Below, in pieces: positions 53,264-63,549 of a stretch of DNA of 64,000 nucleotides. Source of the DNA: Proteiniborus sp. DW1 (lineage in GTDB: Bacteria > Bacillota > Clostridia > Tissierellales > Proteiniboraceae). The position numbers and the translations under genes were made by a program. The notes beneath the pieces were generated by a model, which worked only from the letters and a program-made list of their open reading frames with translations, ran no database searches and was not told the DNA's origin. The stretch is from contig NZ_FMDO01000056.1 of assembly GCF_900095305.1 (NCBI RefSeq), positions 1 through 64,000 of the forward strand, in the 5' to 3' direction. Each line of letters begins with the position of its first letter. Positions within the stretch are counted from its first letter, which is position 1.

Positions 53264-54319
53264 TTATCTTTTCATTAATGGATTCCAAACATGATTTAAT
53301 GTTTCTTGAGTATCTAAACTACTATCGATTAACCCAAAAGTCTTATAGTCATCAATTATATTTGTTAAAGCTATTTCAGTATTTTCATCACTTATAGTCC
53401 AATCATATGAAGAAATCATTCTAACAGCTTTGTCAAAGTCTCCTGATGCCCAGTTGTTATCAAATAAAATTTGTGTTGCTTCTTCTAAATTATCACTAAT
53501 CCAAAATCTAGCTTCTTGTACTGCTTTAGTTAACTTCTTAGCAGTAATCGGATTTTCTTTAACGAAATCTCTATTCAAGGCATATACACAACAAGGTTCA
53601 GTCTTGAAGTCTTCATCATATGTTAATGATCTTATAATCTTCAATGTACCATCATTAACAAATTGCTCGGCAAATTGGTCAGATAAAACAACCCCTTGAA
53701 CTTCTCCATTTTGCATAGATAAAATACTTGCAGAGGATTCTACTTGTTTAAAATTAACTTCATTTGGATTTATATTATCATGGTTAAAAAATCTTAGTGC
53801 AATATTATGATCAGAGCTACCTATTCCAGCTGGTATTGCAACAGTTTTACCGATTAAATCAGAAGTATTATTTATTTCATCATTATTTAAAACATATAAC
53901 GATTTACAACCTGATTGAATTCCAGTAGTAAATATCATGTTTACACCATTTACAGCAGGAACTAAAAGCTGTGCTATATGGCTAGAAGTCATTTGAATTT
54001 GATTAGTCCCTACAGCATCGATAAATTGTTGAACATTAACTATTTCAACATCAAGGCCTTCTTTTTCATAAAATCCTAAAGCTTCAGCTATACCTGAAGA
54101 GCCTTCACATAATCCTCCACTATAACCAACCTTAATAGTTTTTCCATACATAGGTTCTTTCTTCCAAAGCTCTTCTTCTGATAGTTCTTCAGTTGCTCCA
54201 CCTGTAGTATCTCCTACTTGTACATCTTTTTTTGGTTCTTGTCCAGTATTACTACTACAACCTGCAAGTACTCCTAGTAATAAGACAAATATTAATAATA
54301 ATGAAATCTTATTTTTCAT
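53264..54319 (-). CDS. ABC transporter substrate-binding lipoprotein, TauA/SsuA/NMT1 type
   Basis: The 351-residue lipoprotein (lipid Cys21 in LAGCSS) has the type-II binding fold of the NMT1/TauA group: VGYSGGLCEGSSGIAEALGFYEKEGLDV near residue 65-95 and GKTVAIPAGIGSSDHNIALRFF in the hinge. Ligands in this group include sulfonates, nitrate/bicarbonate-like ions and thiamine pyrimidine precursors. The nearby thiME genes make a pyrimidine ligand thinkable, but no TPP switch precedes this operon. The ATG follows AGGAGGCAGAAAA. It works with the ATPase and permease upstream. Confidence 0.85.
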   Translation of the reverse strand: MKNKISLLLIFVLLLGVLAGCSSNTGQEPKKDVQVGDTTGGATEELSEEELWKKEPMYGKTIKVGYSGGLCEGSSGIAEALGFYEKEGLDVEIVNVQQFIDAVGTNQIQMTSSHIAQLLVPAVNGVNMIFTTGIQSGCKSLYVLNNDEINNTSDLIGKTVAIPAGIGSSDHNIALRFFNHDNINPNEVNFKQVESSASILSMQNGEVQGVVLSDQFAEQFVNDGTLKIIRSLTYDEDFKTEPCCVYALNRDFVKENPITAKKLTKAVQEARFWISDNLEEATQILFDNNWASGDFDKAVRMISSYDWTISDENTEIALTNIIDDYKTFGLIDSSLDTQETLNHVWNPLMKR

Positions 54320-54330
54320 TTTTCTGCCTC

Positions 54331-55095
54331 CTATTTAAAGTTTAAACTTGTCATAATTTCTTTTCTATATTCTATAAATTTATCGCTCATCCTATTTCTC
54401 GGATATGGTAAATCAATCTCAATTATTTTCTTTATTTTTCCTGGTCTTGGTGCCATAGTAACTACTCTAGTACTCATATATATAGCCTCATCAACATCGT
54501 GAGTTACCATAATCATTATATGCTTGTTTGATCTCCACATATTTAAAAGCTCATCTTGCATATTCATCCTTGTAAATGCATCTAAAGCACCAAGGGGTTC
54601 ATCTAATAGAAAAACTTCTGGTTCATTAATCATAGTTCTGATTAATGAAACCCTTTGTGCCATACCACCTGATAATTGATGAGGATATGAGTCCCTGAAA
54701 TCATTGAGCCCAACCATATCAATAAGTCTATCAACTTGATCTTTTTTTGCCCCATATTTTCCTAATATTTTTAAACTAAATGTTACATTTTCCTCTACAG
54801 TTAGCCACGGAAAAAGGGTTGGATCTTGAAAAACCATACCTCTATTAGGACTTGTCCCTTCTATAGGCTTGCCTTTAAGTTCAATATTTCCCTGTGTTGT
54901 AGGAATGAGTCCAGCTATAAGTCTCAGTATAGTAGATTTACCGCAACCAGATGGGCCCACAATACTTATAAATTCACCATCTTTAATCTCTAGGTTTATA
55001 TCTTCCAAAGCAACTGTAATACCTTTACTTTCGTTTGCAGACAAGAAGGACTTAGATACGTTTTTAAGTTCCAAGGTAATTTTTTCTCTATCCAC
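54331..55095 (-). CDS. ABC transporter ATPase, TauB/SsuB type
   Basis: The 254-residue ATPase has Walker A GPSGCGKST, Q-loop FQDPTLFPWLTV, signature LSGGM, Walker B LLDEPLGALD and switch THDVDEA, all standard for the sulfonate/nitrate importer class. I chose the GTG at 55095 because AGGAGGTGAATTA stands just before it; the GTG also overlaps the permease stop (TAGTG). The ATG at 55113 lies inside that binding site region and is less likely. Confidence 0.88.
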   Translation of the reverse strand: MDREKITLELKNVSKSFLSANESKGITVALEDINLEIKDGEFISIVGPSGCGKSTILRLIAGLIPTTQGNIELKGKPIEGTSPNRGMVFQDPTLFPWLTVEENVTFSLKILGKYGAKKDQVDRLIDMVGLNDFRDSYPHQLSGGMAQRVSLIRTMINEPEVFLLDEPLGALDAFTRMNMQDELLNMWRSNKHIMIMVTHDVDEAIYMSTRVVTMAPRPGKIKKIIEIDLPYPRNRMSDKFIEYRKEIMTSLNFK

Positions 55096-56105
55096 TAATT
55101 CACCTCCTGCCATTTAAGTACTGTTTTCCTTATTTTTGTAAGTACCCAATTAACAGCTATAAAAATTACACAAATTATAATGATAGCTGCATACATCTTT
55201 GAAAACTCTGCCCACGACTTCTGCCAATTTATATACCAGCCTAGCCCTGATTCTACGCCCAACATCTCAGCTACAAGTAAAGCCGTACATGCAGAACTCA
55301 TCCCTTGAGTTAAGCCTTGAAAAATATTTGGCAATGCAGCTGGAAGAGCTATCTTAGTTACCAAATCAGTATCCTTTGCACCTAAAGTTTTTGCCGCAGC
55401 AAAAAAAGACTTATCTACATTATGAATACCTGTCATTGTTGATAAGGTAACTGAGAACCATACTCCTAATGCAATAATAAATACAGCACCTTTAAACAGA
55501 CTTGCAGCTATGACCATAACAATTGGTATCCAAGTCGTTGAAGGTATAGGTCCAAGTAGTTTTAAGAAAGGAGATATCCAATAATTTGCTTTTTTGCTAT
55601 ATCCGCATAATATGCCTGTTACAAGACCAACTCCAGCCCCAATAAAATATCCTGTAAACAACAGGATTACAGAATTTTTTATGCAGTCTATCAAATAAAC
55701 TCTATCTGACCATGCTGCATTAATAATTCTATCTACCCACGGAAAATATGGCAGTATTAAAATCCCAGTTTTTAAAGTCAGATAATCATATACTGTTAAT
55801 AAAAAGAATATGAAAGAATATAATGGAGCTTTATACCTAACCTTTACAAAAACATTCTTCTTGAATAATCCTACAATGTAATAAATTAAGGCAATAAATG
55901 TTAATGACCCAATCAAATAAGTATAGGCATTAGTTGATTTATTCAAACCATGATTTGGTACCAACACATATTCTAAAATATGAATCGCCCCAAATATTAC
56001 TGGTAAGAAAGATATTATATAATCAAGAATTATGTCTAGTTTTGTTTTTGGCTTTGATTCAAGCTCTATTATATCTTCTTTTGTCAACTTTTTTGTTGTC
56101 TGCAA
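55095..56105 (-). CDS. ABC transporter permease, TauC/SsuC type
   Basis: The ~336-residue permease has the binding-protein-dependent inner-membrane domain in its C-terminal two thirds, with the EAA-like loop FAAAKTLGAKDTDLVTKIALPAALP. About 80 extra N-terminal residues carry two or three more hydrophobic segments, more than usual for the family. The start is probably the TTG at 56105 behind AAAGGAG; an upstream ATG at 56156 is possible. It is first in a six-gene operon: permease, ATPase, binding protein, DUF4418-like, MacB-like permease and ATPase. Confidence 0.83.
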   Translation of the reverse strand: MQTTKKLTKEDIIELESKPKTKLDIILDYIISFLPVIFGAIHILEYVLVPNHGLNKSTNAYTYLIGSLTFIALIYYIVGLFKKNVFVKVRYKAPLYSFIFFLLTVYDYLTLKTGILILPYFPWVDRIINAAWSDRVYLIDCIKNSVILLFTGYFIGAGVGLVTGILCGYSKKANYWISPFLKLLGPIPSTTWIPIVMVIAASLFKGAVFIIALGVWFSVTLSTMTGIHNVDKSFFAAAKTLGAKDTDLVTKIALPAALPNIFQGLTQGMSSACTALLVAEMLGVESGLGWYINWQKSWAEFSKMYAAIIIICVIFIAVNWVLTKIRKTVLKWQEVN

Positions 56106-56342
56106 AATATCAACTCCTTTACATTTATGCTCTATGAATATTCCTCCCTCCATCATTTTCTATTATTCAATGTAAAATAAGTATGTTAATTACATAACAA
56201 ACATATTATACATAAATAGCTGTTAACAATCCAATTAGTCTTTTTTATAATTGATTGTCTATAATAAATATTTTCTATAACTAAGTTTGAAGGAAATAAT
56301 CATACTTTAAATTTCTCTCAGTAGAATAAGTCGGGGGTGTTT

Positions 56343-56615
56343 TTATTTCTTTCCCATTTTCCAAAATATGACAACATCATCAACTCGTCCCTCAAGAGTC
56401 AGCCATGGAGATGTGTTACCACATGCACAAGGTTTATGGTGCATTACCACACGATCAGTGACCCATACCTGATGAATGGCTGTATATAATTATATAAATT
56501 CGTCAGAAGAATCTTATCAGACTGTACAAGGTTTGTTATTCTTATCAACAGATTCAACAATCAACCAATCGTCATTGATATGAAACTTTCTTCTTCATTC
56601 ATTTTTTATATTTTT
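56343..56615 (-). pseudogene. Decayed C-terminal fragment of a phenylacetate-CoA ligase / F390-synthetase-like adenylate-forming enzyme
   Basis: Translating the minus strand in three frames gives consecutive pieces of one protein tail: KFHINDDWLIVESVDKNNKP, then SDKILLTNLYNYIQPFIRY, then VTDRVVMHHKPCACG, NTSPWLTLEGRVDDVVIFW and a stop. The order DWxIVE - TNL - QPxIRY - TDRVxxH - CxCG - EGRxDD is that of the C-terminal region of PaaK/CapK-like ligases. At least two frameshifts separate the pieces, and nothing recognisable of the N-terminal part remains. The gene is dead. It lies between the ABC operon promoter and the MATE gene. Confidence 0.7.
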
Positions 56616-56794
56616 CACATAACATCATAGCTTTAAAAATACCAATTTTTTTCATTTCAATTTCTCCTTTGCAACTCCATATAACATAAAATCCATATAC
56701 TCTCTTATATTTTCTCTTTTTGTACATGCTTGCATTTTCTCTTTCATTGGTCTATGATATAATAAACTTAATAAATGATAAGAAGGGAAAAACT

Positions 56795-58114
56795 TTGACA
56801 GAAGGAAAAATATCAAAAAAAATAATATTATTTGCATTTCCAATTTTTTTAGGTAATCTATTTCAGCAACTTTATAATGTAGTAGATTCCCTTGTAGTTG
56901 GTAATGTACTTGGTAAGGAAGCACTGGCTGCAGTAAGTTCTACAGGCAGCCTGATTTTTTTGATTGTAGGTTTCATAAGTGGTATATTTGTAGGAGCTAG
57001 TGTTATAATTTCTCGATACTTCGGTGCAAAAAACAAAGAACAACTCTCCCTTGCTGTTCATACCGCTATAGCTTTTGGATTTATTGCTGGAATAATAGTA
57101 ACAATCATCGGAGTAGTATTCACTCCTTGGTTTTTAAAATTAATGGGAACTCCTGATGATGTCTTTGTAGATGCTGTAATATATCTACGTTTATATTTTG
57201 CTGGTGGAATTGGAATTGTCATGTACAATACTTGTATGGGAATATTTCAGGCAGTAGGTGACAGTAAACGGCCCCTTTACTATCTGATTATAGCTGCAAT
57301 TATAAACATAGTGCTAGACATACTATTTGTAGCTGTGTTTGATTTTGGTGTAGGTAGTGTAGCTATTGCAACAGTTATTTCTCAATTTGTCAGTGCAATA
57401 TTGGGCTTCATGAAGCTTACAAAGGTTGATGGCTATCACAAACTATACATAAAGAAAATAAAAATTGACGGCAACATACTTAAGAGCTTAATAAAAATGG
57501 GTTTTCCTACTGGTGTTCAAAACTCGGTAATTGCCTTTGCTAATGTCATAGTTCAGTCAAGTATTAACCAATTTGGATCAGTTGCTATGGCAGGTAGCGG
57601 CAGTTTCTCAAAACTTGAAGGCTTTGCATTTTTACCTATTACAAGCTTTAGTGTTGCATTAACTACATTTATTGGACAAAACCTCGGTGCTAAGCAGTAC
57701 AAACGAGCAAGAGATGGTGCTCGTTTTGGAGTTATAGCTGGTATTTCCCTAGCAGAAATTATAGGTATATTAATATGGATCTTTGCACCTGCTCTAATAG
57801 GAATCTTTAATTCTGAACCAGAAGTCATAGAACTTGGCGTTATGCGTTCAAGGATTACTAGTCTATTTTTCTTTTTACTGGCTCTTTCACATTGCTTGTC
57901 AGGTATACTTCGTGGAGCAGGTAAAACCAAGATTCCTATGATTGTTATGTTAATAAGCTGGTGTGTTATCAGAATATCCTACATAACCATAATGGTGAAA
58001 ATAATACCAGACATAAGAGTAATCTTTTGGGCATATCCTATAACTTGGTTTATTAGCTCAGCCACATTTATTATATATTATAAAAGGACGAACTGGTTAG
58101 AGGCATGTGACTAA
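56795..58114 (+). CDS. MATE-family multidrug/sodium antiporter
   Basis: The 439-residue protein has twelve hydrophobic helices in two MatE repeats. It opens with KKIILFAFPIFLGNLFQQLYNVVDSLVVGN, the usual family start, and ends shortly after the last helix. It should export drugs or metabolites in exchange for Na+ or H+. I chose the TTG at 56795 because AGAAGGGA precedes it and the family start lies there; an in-frame ATG at 56720 would add 25 residues that fit poorly. A strong terminator follows directly. Confidence 0.88.
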   Translation: MTEGKISKKIILFAFPIFLGNLFQQLYNVVDSLVVGNVLGKEALAAVSSTGSLIFLIVGFISGIFVGASVIISRYFGAKNKEQLSLAVHTAIAFGFIAGIIVTIIGVVFTPWFLKLMGTPDDVFVDAVIYLRLYFAGGIGIVMYNTCMGIFQAVGDSKRPLYYLIIAAIINIVLDILFVAVFDFGVGSVAIATVISQFVSAILGFMKLTKVDGYHKLYIKKIKIDGNILKSLIKMGFPTGVQNSVIAFANVIVQSSINQFGSVAMAGSGSFSKLEGFAFLPITSFSVALTTFIGQNLGAKQYKRARDGARFGVIAGISLAEIIGILIWIFAPALIGIFNSEPEVIELGVMRSRITSLFFFLLALSHCLSGILRGAGKTKIPMIVMLISWCVIRISYITIMVKIIPDIRVIFWAYPITWFISSATFIIYYKRTNWLEACD

Positions 58115-58156
58115 AAAAAGAAAAATGCTGCACATACAGCATTTTTCTTTTTTTGA
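58114..58156. terminator. Bidirectional intrinsic terminator after the MATE gene
   Basis: AAAAAAAGAAAAATGCTG pairs perfectly with CAGCATTTTTCTTTTTTT around a six-base loop. The T-tract on the plus strand serves the MATE gene, and the symmetric stem also works on the minus strand. Confidence 0.9.
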
Positions 58157-58159
58157 ATA

Positions 58160-58514
58160 AACTATGTTATTTTAATTAAGTAGCATTAATTACATTATCA
58201 AAGTCTAAATCTGCTTTTATTGTATTTTGGACAAATTCCCTCCGCGCTTATTATTAATTATCTATCCATCACAACCAAATCCCGACCATAATTCCACTTT
58301 ATTCTCAACTTTCATTTTTTATGTACTTCTTACTACATCATAAATAGTTATATCTGAGATAGGTTCATCATATCGCTACTCTTAATATTCTCTTTTTATC
58401 TTTCCAAATAATATCTTTCTCCATAAATTATTTTAGGTATTTAGGATAGAAGCCCTTCTGAAAAGTCAAACATAAACTCTTACTTGCTCTAGGTCAATGG
58501 TAAAGAAACTTTGT
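58160..58514. other. Intergenic region with possible decayed coding sequence
   Basis: About 350 bases between convergent MATE and YeiH-type genes. On the minus strand broken frames read ISDITIYDVVRS, KVENKVELWSGFGCDG and KADLDFDNVINAT, separated by stops and shifts. They look protein-like, but I could not name a family. Confidence 0.35.
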
Positions 58515-59531
58515 TTAAAACCTTCCTGTTGCCACCTGAACACCTATGGATACAAAAACTACTAAAGTATCTACAATAAACCCGAGAATCATTGGCTTAA
58601 ACCCAATATCTTTGATATCTCCGAAGCTTGTTTTAAGACCAATAGCTGATAAAGCCATTACCATGCAAAATTTTGAGGTTTTTGAAAGAGTTGATACTAA
58701 AATATCAGGCATAATACCTGTACTACGAAAGGCTACAACAACAAGAAATAAAATAATAAAATAAGGAAAAATTTTCTTGAAGTTAATAGATGTACGTCCT
58801 TTCACAGCCTCTGATTTTGCTTCTAATCTCTCCGTTATAATAGAAAATATTAATACATATGGAATTATAAACAATGTTCTAGTAAGTTTTACTATAACTG
58901 CTGTGTTTCCTGCAAATTCAGAAAAAGCATAGCCTGCTGCTACAACTGATGACGTATCATTAACAGCTGTGCCTACCCACAGCCCATAACCCATACTAGA
59001 CATACCAAGGGCAATACCAATCCATGGAATTACAACAACCGTAAGGACATCAAATATGAATGTTGAGGAAATTGCATATGCTATATCTTCATCTTTCGCT
59101 TTTATAACGGGTCCTACTGCAGCCACAGCAGAACCACCACATATTGCTGTACTGACTGACAATAGATTGGTAAGTTTCCAGTTCATCCCAAACATTTTAC
59201 CTACTAAGTTCCCCGCACCAAATGCAGTTGCCATAGTAAAGATCATTACAAAAAGTGAGTATTTTCCTACATTTAAAACTTCAGAAAAATTCATATTAAC
59301 ACCCATAAGTACAATACCAATACGAAGAACAATCTTTCCTGCATAACTTACTCCAGGATTGAATCTTTTATATCTATTTAGTATGGGATTCAATGCCATA
59401 CCAACTAAAAGAGCCATAACAGTAGCACCTATAATATCACCTGGAATTAGACTGCTTAGAAACATTGCAATAACTGCAACACAACCACTAAAAAGCAACC
59501 CAGGTGCTAGGTTATACAATTTTTTGAACAT
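58515..59531 (-). CDS. YeiH/UPF0324-type putative sulfate exporter family membrane protein
   Basis: The 338-residue protein has about ten helices and the UPF0324 features: MALNPILNRYKRFNPGVSYAGK, the AICGGSAVAAVGPVIKA motif and VGTAVNDTSSVVAAGYAFS. The family (TC 2.A.98) is annotated as putative sulfate exporter, with sulfite, sulfoacetate or taurine-derived ions suggested. The ATG follows TGGAGGTGTATT. A LysR-type gene is divergent from it, the usual arrangement for this family, and probably controls it. Confidence 0.88.
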   Translation of the reverse strand: MFKKLYNLAPGLLFSGCVAVIAMFLSSLIPGDIIGATVMALLVGMALNPILNRYKRFNPGVSYAGKIVLRIGIVLMGVNMNFSEVLNVGKYSLFVMIFTMATAFGAGNLVGKMFGMNWKLTNLLSVSTAICGGSAVAAVGPVIKAKDEDIAYAISSTFIFDVLTVVVIPWIGIALGMSSMGYGLWVGTAVNDTSSVVAAGYAFSEFAGNTAVIVKLTRTLFIIPYVLIFSIITERLEAKSEAVKGRTSINFKKIFPYFIILFLVVVAFRSTGIMPDILVSTLSKTSKFCMVMALSAIGLKTSFGDIKDIGFKPMILGFIVDTLVVFVSIGVQVATGRF

Positions 59532-59573
59532 AATACACCTCCAAAGTTAATAAAGTTCTAACTTGAATATACC

Positions 59574-59591
59574 ATTTTAATTATATAAAAT
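59574..59591. promoter_or_regulatory. AT-rich dyad in the divergent yeiH/lysR region, candidate LysR site
   Basis: ATTTTAATTATATAAAAT is an 18-base dyad (ATTTT...AAAAT) midway between the divergent start codons. LysR regulators bind T-N11-A type dyads in such regions. AT-rich DNA makes chance dyads common, so this is tentative. Confidence 0.35.
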
Positions 59592-59642
59592 GAAATTATA
59601 ATATTTTATATTTATATAAATAAAATTTATATGGAGGCTTAA

Positions 59643-60533
59643 ATGTTAGATAATAGATTACAGACATTCCTCACACTTTGTGAGACTTGTAATTATACAA
59701 AGACTGCTGAAAAATTAAATATGACACAACCCGCTGTTTCGCAGCATATCCAGTTTTTAGAAAATTATTATCAGGTGGCATTGATTTCAAGTAAGGGGAA
59801 AAACTTTTCTCTTACAGAAGAAGGTAAAGCATTACAGCAATATGTAAGAACACTTAAAGCTAATTCAGAGCGAATCTTACCTTTACTGCACCGCATTAAA
59901 AATCAAGTTAAGCCATTGAATTTTGGTGCAACATTAACTATTGGAGAATACATGATCCCACCTATTTTATATCAGATATTTAAAGAAGACCCACAAATTA
60001 ACATTTCAATGTTTGTAGAAAATACTCTTGTTCTTCAAGAAATGCTTTGGGATGGAAAAATAGACTTTGCCTTACTAGAAGGGCATTTTAGCCAAAGTCA
60101 GTTTGAATTTGAATTAATATCCAATGAAACATTTGTTGGTGTTTGTTCTCCTAATAACGAAATTGCATCTAAAACTACTGACTTGGAAGAACTGCTCAGT
60201 CAAAATCTTATTCTACGCGAGCCAGGGAGCGGAACTCGTGATATACTAGAACAAGCATTATATAATCATAATCTTAGTATCAAAGATTTTAAAAGAAAAA
60301 TTGAAATTGGCAATATGAATGCTATAAAAGAGTTGTGTCATCAGAATATCGGTATTACTTTTATGTATAGGGAAGCTGTAAAAAAAGAAATATCCCAAGG
60401 ATATCTCAAAGAGATTCCAATACGAAATTTCAATATTATTCATCCTTTTAATTTTGTTTATTTAAAAAACTGTCCTGACAAGTCTCAAATAGAATATTGG
60501 TTTGAAAGAATAGTCTACTTTAGAAATAGTTAA
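59643..60533 (+). CDS. LysR-family transcriptional regulator
   Basis: The 296-residue protein has the N-terminal LysR helix-turn-helix (FLTLCETCNYTKTAEKLNMTQPAVSQHIQFLENYYQV in the family's usual place, residues 8-45) and a type-II periplasmic-fold effector domain. LREPGSGTRDILEQAL lies in the ligand region and is common in the CysL/CbbR-like group. Divergent from the YeiH-type transporter with only 111 bases between starts, it probably regulates that gene. The effector may be a sulfur compound, by analogy only. Confidence 0.88.
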   Translation: MLDNRLQTFLTLCETCNYTKTAEKLNMTQPAVSQHIQFLENYYQVALISSKGKNFSLTEEGKALQQYVRTLKANSERILPLLHRIKNQVKPLNFGATLTIGEYMIPPILYQIFKEDPQINISMFVENTLVLQEMLWDGKIDFALLEGHFSQSQFEFELISNETFVGVCSPNNEIASKTTDLEELLSQNLILREPGSGTRDILEQALYNHNLSIKDFKRKIEIGNMNAIKELCHQNIGITFMYREAVKKEISQGYLKEIPIRNFNIIHPFNFVYLKNCPDKSQIEYWFERIVYFRNS

Positions 60534-60605
60534 CGTATTTATGTCTGGTTTTTAGGTATTTATATAGCCTATAACAAATGTTTTCTTATATATATTATAT
60601 ACCTT

Positions 60606-60640
60606 AATAGACCCAGCATCTTAAGATACTGGGTCCAAGT
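60606..60640. terminator. Hairpin between the convergent lysR and chemoreceptor genes
   Basis: GACCCAGCATCTT pairs with AAGATACTGGGTC with one mismatch and almost no spacer. T-runs are weak on both sides. Confidence 0.5.
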
Positions 60641-60677
60641 TATCCTTCAACTCATATTTTATATAGTGTACGATGCT

Positions 60678-62729
60678 CTAGACTTTAAGTTTTGCAACTA
60701 ATAGTCTTAACCCTTCTGCAATTTCAGCTAAATTTTCCCCAAAGTTTGCTATCTGTTGAATTACAGTGGCTTGCTCTTCCATAGATGCAGATGCTTGTTC
60801 TGTTCCGGCTGCATTTTCTTCAGAAATTGCCGATAGACTTTGAATTAGTTCTATGATTTGGTTTCTATGCTCTGTCATAGATTCTGAAGAATGATTAAGC
60901 TTATAGATTATAGATTTTATGACATCTATCGCCTCTGCTATTCCATTAAATTTATCTTCTGTCTGTTTCACGCTTTCATTTTGGTCATCAACGATCTGCT
61001 TAACTTCATTCATTGTCTCCACAGCTGACTGCGACTTAGACTTAAGTTCATTAATTACTTCATTTATATCACTAGTAAAGCTATTTGTTTGTTCGGCTAA
61101 CTTTCTAATTTCGTCAGCAACAACACCAAAACCTCTGCCTGCCTCTCCTGCTCTTGCTGCTTCTATTGCAGCATTTAAAGCTAGAAGGTTTGTTTGATCT
61201 GCAATACTTTGAATCATAGTACTAGCTTTTTCAATTTTCTCTGCACTTTCATTACTGCTTACTATCATTTGATAAATCTCATATGTAGCTTCGTTGCTTC
61301 TTTCTGTCTTTTCAACAAGATTTCTAAGAATTTCATTACCATCCTCTTTTTGCTTTTCAATTGTCACTGCTGCACCATTAAGCTCCTGGATATATTGTAC
61401 ATCTTGCTCAATCAAATTACCTAACTCTTCTATGTTGTTGGCTGTACTTTCAATGTCTTTCGCTTGCTCTATGGCACCTTTGGCAATTTCTTCAACTGCC
61501 TTTGCAACTTCTTCTGATGCAGTAGCTGCCATTTGAGATTTTACAGATAATTCTTCTGTCATATCAGCAATGTTTTCTGAGTTCTCCGAAATGGTATTAA
61601 CCATATGTTTTAGTTCTTCAAGAACATTGTTGTAGTAGTTACCCATCTTTCCTATTTCATCTTTAGTCTTTACTTTAATATGTTGCGTAAAGTCACCTTT
61701 AGCAATAAACCCTAGACTATCGACAAATTGTTTGATACGTTTAGAAAAAGAAGAACTATAAAAGGTTATAAATACAAATGCCAACAAAATAATTACTAAA
61801 GTAACCATAACTACCTTTCTTATACTTTCGTTTACTGATGAGAATAACTCTGCTGTTGGAGCCATCACAACCAATTTCCAGCCAGTGCTCTCAAGTGTTA
61901 AATAATAAGCTTTAAAATCTTTTCCATCTACTTTGACATTTTCTGAACCCTTGTCATTGTTCAGTATTTTATCGGCAATGGCACCAAATTCCTTGTCATC
62001 ATTAATGGTTTGCTTCATAACCTTATCAGAATCCTTATGGGCAATGAATTGTCCATTTGAATCTAACAGAAATGCAAAACCACTTTTTTCCAGCTTCACT
62101 TGCGAAATAATTTCTTGTATCGTTGTCAAATCATAATCAGCAGATACAACTCCTACTATGCCTTTAGCCGTGCTAATAGGTACAGCTGTAGTAATCATTG
62201 TGATTCCTGAAGTTTCGTCATAGTATGGGGTTGTCCATCCTGCCCCATTGCCAGCGCTCTTACCAGCAACATACCAGTCTGTACTTGGATAATCATAGTC
62301 CTCTACTTCATATTCTTCTGTATATATTAGTGAATCTCCATCCTTGTAAACATATGGTCCAAAATACTTTGTACTACTATCATATGTATATTTTTCAAGC
62401 CACAATCCAGAACCTAGTGTGTTAGTATTCAAAGAGACTATTTTCTCAATAATCGCTCTATAATCCGCTTTTGTTAGCTCACTTCCCTTAGCTTCATACA
62501 CAGAAGCTACTGCTTCTGCAATTTGCCTATGGGCTGTAAATTCATGCTCAATGGATTCATTTATTTCTACAAGTGCTACATCTATTCTTGCTTCTATTTG
62601 TCTCTCTAGTCCTTCTTTTGATTCTAAAACTGAAATAGATGCAATCAACACTGTAGCAAACAATATAATGGGAATAAATACAACTAACATCTTTGTTCTG
62701 ATGCTCATGGAAACTTTAAAAAACTTCAT
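60678..62729 (-). CDS. Methyl-accepting chemotaxis protein with double-Cache sensor
   Basis: The 683-residue receptor has a transmembrane helix at ~13-33, a ~265-residue extracellular domain with dCache_1 features ([39 protein letters not shown]), a second helix at ~305-325 and a HAMP-like segment. A long coiled-coil signalling domain follows, whose conserved tip reads [20 protein letters not shown]. dCache receptors of this type often sense amino acids or other small ligands. No other chemotaxis gene is adjacent. The ATG is preceded by AGGAGGGAAGAAA. Confidence 0.92.
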   Translation of the reverse strand: MKFFKVSMSIRTKMLVVFIPIILFATVLIASISVLESKEGLERQIEARIDVALVEINESIEHEFTAHRQIAEAVASVYEAKGSELTKADYRAIIEKIVSLNTNTLGSGLWLEKYTYDSSTKYFGPYVYKDGDSLIYTEEYEVEDYDYPSTDWYVAGKSAGNGAGWTTPYYDETSGITMITTAVPISTAKGIVGVVSADYDLTTIQEIISQVKLEKSGFAFLLDSNGQFIAHKDSDKVMKQTINDDKEFGAIADKILNNDKGSENVKVDGKDFKAYYLTLESTGWKLVVMAPTAELFSSVNESIRKVVMVTLVIILLAFVFITFYSSSFSKRIKQFVDSLGFIAKGDFTQHIKVKTKDEIGKMGNYYNNVLEELKHMVNTISENSENIADMTEELSVKSQMAATASEEVAKAVEEIAKGAIEQAKDIESTANNIEELGNLIEQDVQYIQELNGAAVTIEKQKEDGNEILRNLVEKTERSNEATYEIYQMIVSSNESAEKIEKASTMIQSIADQTNLLALNAAIEAARAGEAGRGFGVVADEIRKLAEQTNSFTSDINEVINELKSKSQSAVETMNEVKQIVDDQNESVKQTEDKFNGIAEAIDVIKSIIYKLNHSSESMTEHRNQIIELIQSLSAISEENAAGTEQASASMEEQATVIQQIANFGENLAEIAEGLRLLVAKLKV

Positions 62730-63549
62730 TTTCTTCCCTCCTCCTTAAAGTTTATTTTGTCACCTACTCTTAACTTTTACATCATTGTTACCCTTTGTTA
62801 CATTAAAATTACTAATTTAAAACATTTAATTTTATTAAGTACATGTTATATTGAATTATTTTCCTTATCAATAGATAGATACAGATTTTTTGCTAAATAC
62901 TGCTAATTTTCGACAAAATTTGATAACTAAGCAACAAAATTGCGCTAATGCTTCTCTCTGCATAATGACCATGATAATCTACTTTTTTGCCTGTACTACA
63001 TTTTGTACTACTATAAATAATAACAATAATATGGTAAGTGTTTTCGATATTGATTTACTATATTTCATCTGACTACTTCCAAAATATGATTGTTTTAATT
63101 TAATCTGTATTTATAATATATATACCCCTTAGCACCTATCAAATATAATCTATATTATAACTACTTTGATTTTTCTATGCTCATATCCCTATAATTGCTT
63201 TCGCATTAAGAGATTTATTGTATTAGGCAAACAATTCTACTTTTGAGCAAGCAATAACCCCCCTAACAAAAATTCCCCTAGACTTATCACCTAGGGAAAT
63301 AAAAACATATCTACATATTCATTTAAAGTTCTTTTAGCCTTACTATTTCATTCTATTCTTTGTCTAGCATACTGCTATCTCAACATGGCTTAAGATAACA
63401 GAATAAATGTCCTTCGAGTGTGTCTGTTCTCGGAAACATATGAAGCCCAAATTTAGTATTATCGGTGCTTGAATACATATCCTCCGTATTTTTGATATTA
63501 TATAAGCATGATCAATATCTATATGGTACTGTAAGAGCATCAATTTAGA
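62730..63549. other. Long intergenic region, no gene recognised; one hairpin
   Basis: About 820 AT-rich bases. At 63266-63300 TTCCCCTAG pairs with CTAGGGAA, a short hairpin that resembles the one at 44288-44312. On the minus strand near 63375-63460 a short frame reads FGLHMFPRTDTLEGHLFCY, which looks protein-like and may be a gene remnant, but I could not identify it. No known RNA motif was seen. Confidence 0.4.

Noticed and set aside
56652-56924. 90-codon minus-strand frame at the start of the MATE gene
   Set aside because: It lies antisense to the MATE start, with no family features; most of it is a shadow.
63375-63460. Possible gene remnant reading FGLHMFPRTDTLEGHLFCY on the minus strand
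   Set aside because: The piece is short, with no identifiable family and no flanking matches; chance cannot be excluded.
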